From an uncultured Geobacteraceae bacterium (GTDB lineage: Bacteria; Desulfobacterota; Desulfuromonadia; Geobacterales; Pseudopelobacteraceae): a stretch of DNA of 6,087 bases. Below, in pieces: positions 1 through 5,901 of this stretch (its first letter is position 1; each line of letters begins with the position of its first letter). A model generated the notes under the pieces. That model had not been told where the DNA came from, did no database searches, and saw only the letters and a list, made by a program, of their open reading frames with translations. The stretch spans positions 1 through 6,087 of the forward strand of contig CAIRND010000095.1 of NCBI GenBank assembly GCA_903879825.1, given 5' to 3'. Position numbers and translations under genes: made by a program.

Positions 1-1005
1 CCGTGGTTGAGTGCGGGGTTTGATCTGCTGGTTCGGGGAGAATTCAGTATTATAGAGGAGCGACTGACGGTTGAGTTTCGACTTCTTGATGTCATTAGTC
101 GCAAAGTAATTATCGCCAAGCGTTATCTTGGTACTGCAAAAGATCTTCGCCGTTTCAGTCACTTATTTGCAGATGAGATTCTGCTCGCTATAACAGGAGA
201 AAAGGGCGTTTTTACAACCAAAATAGCCTACGTATCAACTAAAACCGGTAACAAGGAAATTTATATCATGGACTGGGATGGTAACAACCCGCTCCCGTTA
301 ACTAAAAACGGCTCCATCAATCTGAATCCTGATTTTTCACCCGATGGCCGCGAAATTATTTTTACGTCATACAAGCGCGGAAACCCGGATCTCTATAAGC
401 GCGCTCTGTCAAATACGGCAGAGGTTGCCATCTCAACCCACAAAGGCCTTAACATTACCGGCACCTGGTCACCAGACGGCAAAAAGATAGCTCTTGCACT
501 CAGCAAGGATGGCGATGCAGAGATTTATACGCTTGATAAAGATGGCAGTCATCCGGTGAGGCTAACTATTAACCAGGCCCTCGATCTCTACCCTGCCTGG
601 TCGCCGGATGGTAAACAGATCGCTTTTGTATCGGACCGTCTCGGCAAGCCGCAGATCTTTACCATGAATGCCGATGGCGGAGAGGTGAAGCGTTTAACGA
701 CATCCGGCAACTATAATGTTAATCCGCGCTGGTCACCAAAAGGGGATAGAATCGCTTATTCGAGAATGACAGATGGAGGGTTTAATATATTCACCATCGC
801 TCTGGACGGTTCCTTGGATACTCAACTTACATCTGACGGCAACAATGAAAATCCAACCTGGTCTGCAGACGGCCGCTTTATCTGTTTTAGTTCTAAACGC
901 AGTAGCGGTGACGGATTATATGTCGTGCGTGCTGATGGTTCCGGGTCAACAAAAGTCTCTCAAACGAAGGGGTCGTATTTCCAACCCGTCTGGTCACAGC
1001 GCTGA
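1..1005 (+). CDS. tolB: TolB, periplasmic beta-propeller of the Tol-Pal system (5'-truncated by the window edge)
   Basis: Periplasmic protein that binds Pal and TolA, linking the inner-membrane TolQRA motor to the outer membrane. The frame is open from base 1 (first codons Pro-Trp), so the true start lies upstream; 334 codons are present against about 430 residues for the family, and the signal peptide and TolA-binding N-terminus are missing. Counting from base 1, residues 1 to about 70 match the end of the TolB N-terminal domain. The rest is a beta-propeller with F/W-S-P-D-G type repeats: the aromatic residue recurs at about 112, 156, 200, 244, 287 and 331, a period near 44. Each repeat continues with an I-A-F/Y strand and a D-G-x-x-x-x-x-L-T turn, as in TolB. 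The last strand (PVWSQR) would close the propeller. The gene ends with two stops in frame (TGA, TAG). pal follows on the same strand, the usual order. Identity is sure from repeats plus context. Confidence 0.95.
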   Translation, partial: PWLSAGFDLLVRGEFSIIEERLTVEFRLLDVISRKVIIAKRYLGTAKDLRRFSHLFADEILLAITGEKGVFTTKIAYVSTKTGNKEIYIMDWDGNNPLPLTKNGSINLNPDFSPDGREIIFTSYKRGNPDLYKRALSNTAEVAISTHKGLNITGTWSPDGKKIALALSKDGDAEIYTLDKDGSHPVRLTINQALDLYPAWSPDGKQIAFVSDRLGKPQIFTMNADGGEVKRLTTSGNYNVNPRWSPKGDRIAYSRMTDGGFNIFTIALDGSLDTQLTSDGNNENPTWSADGRFICFSSKRSSGDGLYVVRADGSGSTKVSQTKGSYFQPVWSQR

Positions 1006-1030
1006 TAGCAGGTAAATTCGACATTATCTA

Positions 1031-1058
1031 TTGCAATACTAACGCTGTTATGTATAAT
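1031..1058 (+). promoter_or_regulatory. Sigma70-type promoter for pal
   Basis: TTGCAA at 1031-1036 (4 of 6 to the -35 consensus), a 16-base spacer, then a perfect TATAAT at 1053-1058, all between tolB and pal. Transcription would start near 1065 and give a leader of about 50 bases before the pal ATG. It implies that pal can be expressed apart from the upstream tol genes. The motifs are seen; activity is inferred. Confidence 0.6.
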
Positions 1059-1114
1059 CTGCCCACATTCAATCTTACTAGGCTCACGCCTAATTTTATT
1101 ACACAGGAGAGTAT

Positions 1115-1771
1115 ATGAAAAAGAGTATGGTAACATTGTTGGCAGGCATCAGTATGGCTGCATTGCTTACTGGTGGTTGCGCAAACAAGGAAACATTAAA
1201 AAGTGAAGAGGCTGTAGTTCCGGCGGTCGCTAAGGAAAAAGTTGCACCGGCCAAGTCAGTAGATTCTGCTGAGCAGGCACGTCTTGCCGAGCAGGCGCGT
1301 CTCGCTGAGCAGGCACGTCTTGCTGAACAGGCGAGATTAGCCGAACAAGCACGCTTGGCAGCACAGGCTCAGCCTGCACAGGAAAGCGTTGTCGGAAGAA
1401 ACGCTCCTCAGGGAGCAAATCAGGCGACTGCGGAAGTTGCATTCGAAGCCGTTTATTTTGATTTTGATAAGTCGGATCTTCGTCAGGACGCTCGTGACGT
1501 ACTATCAAAGAACGCTGAAACAATCCTTAAGTCGTTTGCAAATGCAAAGATTCAGATCGAAGGCCACTGTGATGAGCGTGGCTCTGCAGAATACAACCTT
1601 GCATTGGGTGAGCGTCGTGCTAAATCCGTACAAAAGTATTTGACCACCATCCGAGTTAAACCAGAAAACCTCTCTATTATCAGCTATGGCAAAGAGAAGC
1701 CGGCCGTTGCTGGCAGTGATGAAGCAGCCTGGTCAAAAAACAGACGCGCTGAGTTTGTAATCACCAAATAG
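1115..1771 (+). CDS. pal: Pal, peptidoglycan-associated outer-membrane lipoprotein
   Basis: Outer-membrane lipoprotein that binds peptidoglycan and TolB. Of its 218 residues, 1-21 form a lipoprotein signal peptide ending LLTGGC, with lipidated Cys22; Thr at -3 is less usual than Leu. Residues 23-109 are a low-complexity linker containing five AEQARL hexapeptides (52-81). Residues 110-218 are an OmpA-like domain: YFDFDKSDL at 114-122, GHCDERGS at 150-157, LGERRA at 164-169, and the Pal hallmark SYGKEKPA at 190-197 followed by NRRAEF at 209-214. Asp153 and Arg168 are 15 residues apart, as are the diaminopimelate-binding Asp271 and Arg286 of OmpA. AGGAG at 1105-1109, 5 bases before the ATG, fixes the start. 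It follows tolB with its own promoter and is closed by a strong terminator, so ybgF/cpoB, often the next gene in tol-pal operons, is not downstream here. Confidence 0.96.
   Translation: MKKSMVTLLAGISMAALLTGGCANKETLKSEEAVVPAVAKEKVAPAKSVDSAEQARLAEQARLAEQARLAEQARLAEQARLAAQAQPAQESVVGRNAPQGANQATAEVAFEAVYFDFDKSDLRQDARDVLSKNAETILKSFANAKIQIEGHCDERGSAEYNLALGERRAKSVQKYLTTIRVKPENLSIISYGKEKPAVAGSDEAAWSKNRRAEFVITK
1268..1357 (+). repeat. Five tandem 18-base units encoding AEQARL in Pal
   Basis: Five in-frame units at 1268, 1286, 1304, 1322 and 1340 encode perfect AEQARL hexapeptides, followed by a decayed copy (AAQAQ). Units 1 and 3 are identical in DNA; the others differ only at synonymous positions (CGT/AGA/CGC for Arg; CTT/CTC/TTA/TTG for Leu). 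The peptide is strictly kept while the DNA has drifted, so the array is not a fresh slippage product. The alternation of charge and Ala/Leu suggests a helix, probably a spacer between the lipid anchor and the peptidoglycan-binding domain. Confidence 0.9.
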
Positions 1772-1795
1772 TAGTACGGTAATTCCTGATTCTTT

Positions 1796-1842
1796 AGACC
1801 ACACCGGTTCTGCCAAAACATGGCAGGCGGTGTGGTCTTTTT
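1796..1842 (+). terminator. Rho-independent terminator after pal
   Basis: An 11-bp perfect outer stem (AGACCACACCG at 1796-1806 with CGGTGTGGTCT at 1828-1838), a small internal loop, then a 6-bp inner stem (CTGCCA 1810-1815 with TGGCAG 1821-1826) closed by an AAACA-type loop. It is followed by a run of five T at 1838-1842. It lies 25 bases past the pal stop and marks the end of the tol-pal transcript. There is no matching A-run on the left side, so it works in the plus direction only. Confidence 0.92.
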
Positions 1843-1853
1843 GTGAGCACTAC

Positions 1854-1871
1854 GTGTTGCCATGGCACCAC
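1854..1871. promoter_or_regulatory. 18-bp near-perfect palindrome, possible operator
   Basis: GTGTTGCCATGGCACCAC reads the same on both strands except for one mismatched pair (1857/1868), so 8 of 9 pairs match. It has no central spacer, and lies between the pal terminator and the dksA promoter, about 68 bases upstream of the -35 box. The symmetry suits a dimeric regulator, but I recognise no known site and it could be chance. Confidence 0.3.
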
Positions 1872-1938
1872 ATTTTATGATTAATTTGTACGTTAGACGC
1901 GTTTGTCCTGCGGTAGTTGTCGAGTATTCTTCTTGAAC

Positions 1939-1967
1939 TTGACAAACCATCGCTTTTCTGTGATAGT
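1939..1967 (+). promoter_or_regulatory. Sigma70-type promoter with extended -10 for the dksA-like gene
   Basis: Perfect -35 TTGACA at 1939-1944, an optimal 17-base spacer, and -10 GATAGT at 1962-1967 (4 of 6), preceded by the extended -10 TG at 1959-1960. The predicted start is near 1974, giving a leader of about 50 bases. The stretch just after the -10 is GC-rich (TTGCCGCCG), which in E. coli is typical of promoters inhibited by ppGpp and DksA; self-repression is therefore possible but unproven. Confidence 0.7.
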
Positions 1968-2025
1968 TTGCCGCCGTTTTTCAAGACAACGCTAATTCGA
2001 CCCAACACGTGGAGATTATACAATT

Positions 2026-2652
2026 ATGGCAACTAAAACTAAAATTTCAAAAGAACCAACATCGACAGAGTTAGCTGATTCATTAGTGGTTTCTTCAAAA
2101 GCACAGACGCAACCAATCGATGTCACACCTGAATCTGCGGATGATATTGCCGACATCGAAAACAGTCCGACAAAAAAGGCCGCTGCTGTTGACGCAACCT
2201 CAAGCCTGATAGCGACTGGTGGTTCCCAAGACCGGAAATGGCTGGAAATTAAGTCTATTCTTGAAAAGCTCAAAGATGACACGCTTCGTGAAATCAGAAA
2301 GTCTGTTAAGAACGGAACTGAAGCGGTTGCTGCAATAGAACCTGGTGGTGATATTTATGACCAGGCATCTTCTGAGCGTGACCGTGAACTCGGCCTGCTG
2401 CTTGGCGATCGAGAACGCGAAAAAATTCACAGTATTGATGAAGCGTTACTCCGCATTGATGAAGGTGATTACGGTATCTGTGAGGAGTGCGATGAAGATA
2501 TCCCGCTCGGCAGACTTAAAGCCATGCCATTTACCCGCCATTGCGTGAAATGTAAATCTGATCTGGAAAAAATGCAGGCCCAAACCAAACGAGTTGAGGA
2601 AGAGCGGGCTTACCGTGAAATCCCGATGGGTGCTGAAGACGATGAGTCCTAG
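2026..2652 (+). CDS. dksA: DksA-type RNA polymerase secondary-channel regulator with long tails
   Basis: Cytoplasmic zinc-finger protein that enters the RNA polymerase secondary channel and, with (p)ppGpp, resets transcription in starvation. Of 208 residues, 1-68 are Ser/Thr/Ala/Asp-rich and look disordered; about 71-104 and 115-147 form the two coiled-coil arms. The tip carries D109-x2-D112-x-A114, and a C4 zinc finger follows (C152, C155, C173, C176; C-x2-C-x17-C-x2-C). These match D71, D74, A76, C114, C117, C135 and C138 of E. coli DksA (151 residues) at a constant offset of 38, so the core aligns without gaps. The tip motif favours DksA over Zn-finger relatives lacking it. The tail after C176 is 32 residues, ending in an acidic EDDES. 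ATG is the only credible start: no other Met occurs before 167. GGAG at 2011-2014 is 11 bases away, a weak site. It is a single gene with its own promoter and ends 2 bases from the convergent DUF362 gene. Confidence 0.88.
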   Translation: MATKTKISKEPTSTELADSLVVSSKAQTQPIDVTPESADDIADIENSPTKKAAAVDATSSLIATGGSQDRKWLEIKSILEKLKDDTLREIRKSVKNGTEAVAAIEPGGDIYDQASSERDRELGLLLGDREREKIHSIDEALLRIDEGDYGICEECDEDIPLGRLKAMPFTRHCVKCKSDLEKMQAQTKRVEEERAYREIPMGAEDDES

Positions 2653-2654
2653 GC

Positions 2655-3797
2655 TTAGGCTGTTTTAGCCCCGGAGAGCAGCGTCAGCATCCTGAGAAGC
2701 AGGCTTTTTCTGGTCTGCATAGCGTCGTGAGGGCAAAGCTCACGACAGCACCAGCAACGAATACAGCGCGCATTGTCGACCGACAGCGCGCTGTTTTGTA
2801 TGGTGATAGCAGCCGGTGGGCAGGCGGCACTACAAACACCACATAACACGCATGTTTTCATATCCGCTTTCGGATACGAAGTGAGATAGTTTTTGAGTGA
2901 TCTCGTGAGGAATGCCGGCAAACCGAATTGTACATCCAAGCCGGTGGGTAGCTTGAAGTTTGTTGTAGTGACGGACTCTATCGGCACACCACAGAGCGTA
3001 ATGTCATCCATCGTAGCACCATAAAAGCCCATACTGACCGCTTCGCGCTCAATGTACAGCAGGTCGGCAGGTATTCCCGCCACCTTCCCCGCAATCACGT
3101 CTACTGCCACCGGATTTGCTCCCGCAATCAATAGGCCAAGTGAGATTGGAGTGCCATTGCCTGGTCCGTTTCCCTCCATGGCAAGGACCGCATCGACAAT
3201 ATTGAGATCCGGTTTCTTTAACTGATAAATTTCCAGTAGCAAGCGGGCAAATAGTTGCCGTGAACTTCCTGCCTTCAGATGCCAACCGGCTTTTTCTGTC
3301 CCTATAACAGCCCCGAACAGGTTTTTAACTGCGCAGGTCATTGTCATCATTTCATGGGTTTTCAGCTTCGGAAGATTGATGATCTTATCTGCTTCGTAGT
3401 AGGCACGCGCAAGTCTTATAGATCGAAATGTACCACTACCCTGCAATTCGATAGATTCGTTAAATTCAATAAGGGCAGCTCCACTTTCTTCAGCCGCTTT
3501 TTTCATTCCTGTTTTCTCTGTTACTTTTAAAAAACCGCCAATACCCGGACTGTCACCAATCTGGACGATTCCACCCGCCTCTCTGACGAGGTCAGCAACA
3601 ACCCGGACCAAAGCCGGGTGAGTGGTTACGGCTTTATCAGGATCTTTTGCTGCAAGCAGGTTTGGTTTTAGTAATACACGATCGCCACTCTGTATATATG
3701 CCGATATCCCGCCAATTGGTTCAAGTAGCTTGATTACTGCGTGCCTCAACAACTCATGTTCATACTCTTTACAGATGACAACTGAAACAGCTTCCAC
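2655..3797 (-). CDS. DUF362 domain protein with C-terminal 2x[4Fe-4S] ferredoxin domain, function unknown
   Basis: A 380-residue protein with no signal peptide, so probably cytoplasmic. Residues 1 to about 300 are DUF362: LLKPNLL at 42-48, IGDSPG at 80-85, and the core NLPKLKTHE at 141-149 followed by AVKNLFGAVIG at 156-166. Residues 312-360 are a bacterial-type ferredoxin module with two C-x2-C-x2-C-x3-C-P motifs (C316/319/322/326 and C345/348/351/355); the second has the extra adjacent Cys350 (CWCC) that I recall from DUF362 ferredoxins. It should bind two [4Fe-4S] clusters and pass electrons, but the reaction is not known. The start is GTG at 3795-3797: an in-frame TGA at 3810-3812 leaves no earlier choice, and AAGAGAG at 3804-3810 is a weak Shine-Dalgarno 6 bases away. 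An ATG overlapping the GTG is out of frame. It lies downstream of actP but beyond that gene's terminator. Function should not be inferred from actP's proximity alone. Confidence 0.9.
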   Translation of the reverse strand: MEAVSVVICKEYEHELLRHAVIKLLEPIGGISAYIQSGDRVLLKPNLLAAKDPDKAVTTHPALVRVVADLVREAGGIVQIGDSPGIGGFLKVTEKTGMKKAAEESGAALIEFNESIELQGSGTFRSIRLARAYYEADKIINLPKLKTHEMMTMTCAVKNLFGAVIGTEKAGWHLKAGSSRQLFARLLLEIYQLKKPDLNIVDAVLAMEGNGPGNGTPISLGLLIAGANPVAVDVIAGKVAGIPADLLYIEREAVSMGFYGATMDDITLCGVPIESVTTTNFKLPTGLDVQFGLPAFLTRSLKNYLTSYPKADMKTCVLCGVCSAACPPAAITIQNSALSVDNARCIRCWCCRELCPHDAMQTRKSLLLRMLTLLSGAKTA

Positions 3798-3836
3798 ATT
3801 GGACTCTCTTCATTTGAAATTTAGCCCCATTTTACC

Positions 3837-3865
3837 AAAAAAAGGGGATGGCCGAAGCCATCCCC
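3837..3865 (-). terminator. Rho-independent terminator of the yjcH-actP operon
   Basis: On the minus strand GGGGATGGC pairs perfectly with GCCATCCCC (9 bp; 3857-3865 and 3844-3852) around a TTCG loop closed by C-G, the unusually stable UUCG tetraloop. Seven T follow (A-run 3837-3843 on the plus strand). It starts 31 bases past the actP stop and ends about 40 bases before the DUF362 start codon. Confidence 0.95.
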
Positions 3866-3892
3866 ACTATATCACAAACATCAGCATTTCAA
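3866..3892 (-). promoter_or_regulatory. Putative promoter for the DUF362 gene, just ahead of the actP terminator
   Basis: Read on the minus strand: TTGAAA at 3892-3887 (5 of 6 to the -35), a short 15-base spacer, and TATAGT at 3871-3866 (5 of 6 to the -10) preceded by TGA at 3874-3872, an extended -10. The predicted start is near 3859, inside the 5' arm of the actP terminator stem, so RNA begun here would lack most of that arm and should not be terminated. The motifs are seen; activity is inferred. Confidence 0.45.
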
Positions 3893-3896
3893 AGCA

Positions 3897-5885
3897 TCAG
3901 TGATCGATAGCTTTGGCCATGCCGAGGCCGGTATTCTGACGGACATACACTTCGTCGAACATCTCTTCTGCACGCTTGTTGGGGAACAACAGAGCGCCAA
4001 GGATAGCGGCCATGAAGCCAAGAGGGATCGAGATGAGACCTGGGTTCTTCAGCTTCAAGATCGGCTCGCTCAGGCCCATGATGGAAGTGCCGTCTTTGCC
4101 CAGTACATCTTTCTGAGCTTTGGCAAGTGCTTTGGCGTCTTTTTCAGCCAGAGCAGTACCAGGAGGCAATGCAGCCTGTTTCTTCTCCATTGCGACAATA
4201 ATCTTTTGAGCACCAGCAGCAACCAGCTTCGGATACGTCATGTTAGGGGAAACCATAACCAGGCCGATGGAGGCAACTGTACCGACAACAAGACCGGAGA
4301 TAACACCACCGGTGTTGAATTTACGCCAGAACAGTGACAGCACGACAACCGGCAGGTTACCGGAGGAGGCTACGGCGAATGCCAGAGCTACCAGGTGAGC
4401 AACGTTGGCTTTTTCAGCCAAGAGGCCGATGCCGATGCCGACAACACCAACTACCAGTGAAGTGATGCGGGCAGCCATGACCTGCTCATGCTGATCAGCA
4501 TGGCCGTCCTTAATAACATTAACATAAATATCATGAGCAATAGCAGCCGAAGCAGCCAGAACAAGACCAGATACAACTGCAAGGATTGTGGCAAAAGCAA
4601 CTGAGCAGAGGAACGCCAGGAATATATCGCCGAGGATTGGCGTAATATCTGCGCCTAACTGCTGTGCCAGCATCAGGGTAGCCATGTTGCCGCCCGGATC
4701 AACAGAGATAATACCCTGTGGAGTCAGGTTTACCGCTGCGCCGAAACCAAGCAGTGTTGTCAGGACGTAGAAACCGCCGATGATAAACATGGCGATAATA
4801 ACTGATTTACGAGCAGCCTGTGCGGTAGGAACAGTGAAAAAACGCATCAGGATGTGCGGCATACCAGCTGTGCCCAGAACAAGAGCCATACCAAGAGATA
4901 TCTGGTCAAGCGGTGATTTCATGAACAGACCTGGCTCAAGGAAACGCTGTCCAGCATCAATACCGTTAAGAACAATGCCGTCTTTCAGCACCATCTTGGA
5001 AACGTGGTCCTGAATATCAGGGCTATTTACGATGGTATCAAAAAAGTAGATCGGATTAAATCCGGCTTTGGCCAGTACCAGTACTGAAAGCAGAAATGCG
5101 CCGGACATAAGCAGACCGGCCTTGATGATCTGGACCCAAGTGGTGGCTGTCATGCCGCCGAAAACAACGTAACCAACCATCAGTATACCAACGCCGATGA
5201 TAGCGGTTTTGTAAGGGACGCCTACCAATAGCGCCATCAGCTTGCCTGCGCCAACCATCTGGGCAGTCAGGTAGAAGGTCGATACGGCAACAGTCGAGAT
5301 TGCAGCAACAGCACGAACTGGCTTAGGATCGGTACGGAAGGAGAGAATATCTCCCAAAGTGTACTTACCAGCATTACGGCACGGCTCGGCAACAATCAGC
5401 AGAACGGTGATGTAAGCGACGAGCCAACCAACCGAGTACATAAAACCATCATAACCGTACAGAGAAATCAGGCCGGAAATTCCGAGGAATGATGCAGCCG
5501 ACATATAGTCACCTGCAATAGCCCAACCGTTCTGAGTTCCGGTGATACCACCACCGGCGGCGTAGAAGTCAGCGGCTGTCTTGGTCTGACTTGCAGCCCA
5601 GACAACAACGCCAAGAGTGATGCCGATAATAACGGCAAACATGGAAAGGGTGATTACTTTATTAGCCTTAAGTTCACGTTTTTTCGTCAGTGGCGGTGCA
5701 ACGGCAGGTGCAGGAGTAACGGCACCAGCGGCTGTAATTGCAGGTGCACCTGGTGTAGCAGCAGGTGCTGCAGCTGTCGCAGCGGCTGGAGCAGCAGCAG
5801 GAGTTTGCTTCGGCTCTTCAGCAAAGGCGGCTGCGGCAACGGTAAGGGCTAAACTTGCGGCGATGATTATTTTTTTGTAAGTCAT
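3897..5885 (-). CDS. actP: ActP-type acetate/cation symporter (sodium:solute symporter family)
   Basis: Inner-membrane symporter, probably taking up acetate and related short monocarboxylates with a cation. Its 662 residues compare with 549 in E. coli ActP. Residues 1-22 are a signal peptide ending AFA, as expected because ActP also starts with one. Residues 23-66 are an Ala/Pro-rich tether; the membrane core begins near 77, with about 13 hydrophobic segments. Family landmarks are DFYAAGGGITG at 106-116, GDYMSAASFLG at 125-135, and the strongly ActP-like GTAGMPHILMRFFTV with a following QAARKS. Residues about 549-605 are an extra Ala/Lys-rich loop before the last segment. The C-terminal tail (RQNTGLGMAKAIDH) resembles the RSQTGFG tail of E. 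coli ActP. AAGGAGG at 5893-5899 fixes the ATG start. It lies 16 bases after the DUF485 gene, the conserved yjcH-actP pair, and ends at a strong terminator. Substrate is inferred from family and partner. Confidence 0.92.
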   Translation of the reverse strand: MTYKKIIIAASLALTVAAAAFAEEPKQTPAAAPAAATAAAPAATPGAPAITAAGAVTPAPAVAPPLTKKRELKANKVITLSMFAVIIGITLGVVVWAASQTKTAADFYAAGGGITGTQNGWAIAGDYMSAASFLGISGLISLYGYDGFMYSVGWLVAYITVLLIVAEPCRNAGKYTLGDILSFRTDPKPVRAVAAISTVAVSTFYLTAQMVGAGKLMALLVGVPYKTAIIGVGILMVGYVVFGGMTATTWVQIIKAGLLMSGAFLLSVLVLAKAGFNPIYFFDTIVNSPDIQDHVSKMVLKDGIVLNGIDAGQRFLEPGLFMKSPLDQISLGMALVLGTAGMPHILMRFFTVPTAQAARKSVIIAMFIIGGFYVLTTLLGFGAAVNLTPQGIISVDPGGNMATLMLAQQLGADITPILGDIFLAFLCSVAFATILAVVSGLVLAASAAIAHDIYVNVIKDGHADQHEQVMAARITSLVVGVVGIGIGLLAEKANVAHLVALAFAVASSGNLPVVVLSLFWRKFNTGGVISGLVVGTVASIGLVMVSPNMTYPKLVAAGAQKIIVAMEKKQAALPPGTALAEKDAKALAKAQKDVLGKDGTSIMGLSEPILKLKNPGLISIPLGFMAAILGALLFPNKRAEEMFDEVYVRQNTGLGMAKAIDH

Positions 5886-5892
5886 GTCGTAT

Positions 5893-5899
5893 CCTCCTT
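5893..5899 (-). promoter_or_regulatory. Strong Shine-Dalgarno site of actP
   Basis: AAGGAGG on the minus strand, 7 bases before the actP ATG and within the 16-base gap after the upstream stop codon. It is the best ribosome binding site in the window and settles the actP start at 5885. Confidence 0.9.
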
Positions 5900-5901
5900 T
5901 T

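Noticed and set aside
1079..1092. Small hairpin TAGGC-TCAC-GCCTA in the pal leader followed by ATTTTATT
   Set aside because: Only 5 bp and no real T-run; too weak to call a terminator or attenuator.
1268..1357. Tandem repeat considered as a CRISPR-like or satellite array
   Set aside because: The units are contiguous 18-mers without spacers, in frame, and code a perfect hexapeptide in Pal.
1854..1876. Sigma54 -24/-12 promoter suggested by TGGCAC on the plus strand and TGGCAA on the minus strand
   Set aside because: On the plus strand there is no GC at the required 10-base distance from GG; on the minus strand the distance is 11. Neither fits the rigid sigma54 spacing.
1862..1936. Small plus-strand reading frame of 24 codons (ATG at 1862) in the pal-dksA gap
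   Set aside because: No Shine-Dalgarno site, it begins inside the palindrome, lies upstream of the predicted dksA start site, and its sequence resembles no protein I know.
1684..1950. Minus-strand open frame of 88 codons overlapping the end of pal and its terminator
   Set aside because: It reads backwards through a conserved Pal coding region and the terminator, with no recognisable domain; best explained as chance.
2648..2666. CCTA-GGCT-TAGG stem with CTGTTTT at the dksA/DUF362 junction as a terminator
   Set aside because: Only 4 bp with two A-T pairs, and the T-run is interrupted and short.
3797..3799. ATG overlapping the GTG start of the DUF362 gene
   Set aside because: It is in a different frame; only the GTG frame encodes the conserved DUF362 and ferredoxin motifs.
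5617..5880. Plus-strand Ala/Gly/Val-rich open frame opposite the start of actP
   Set aside because: It is the complement of the Ala/Pro-rich tether codons; the composition follows from the GCn/CCn codons of actP and there is no ribosome binding site.
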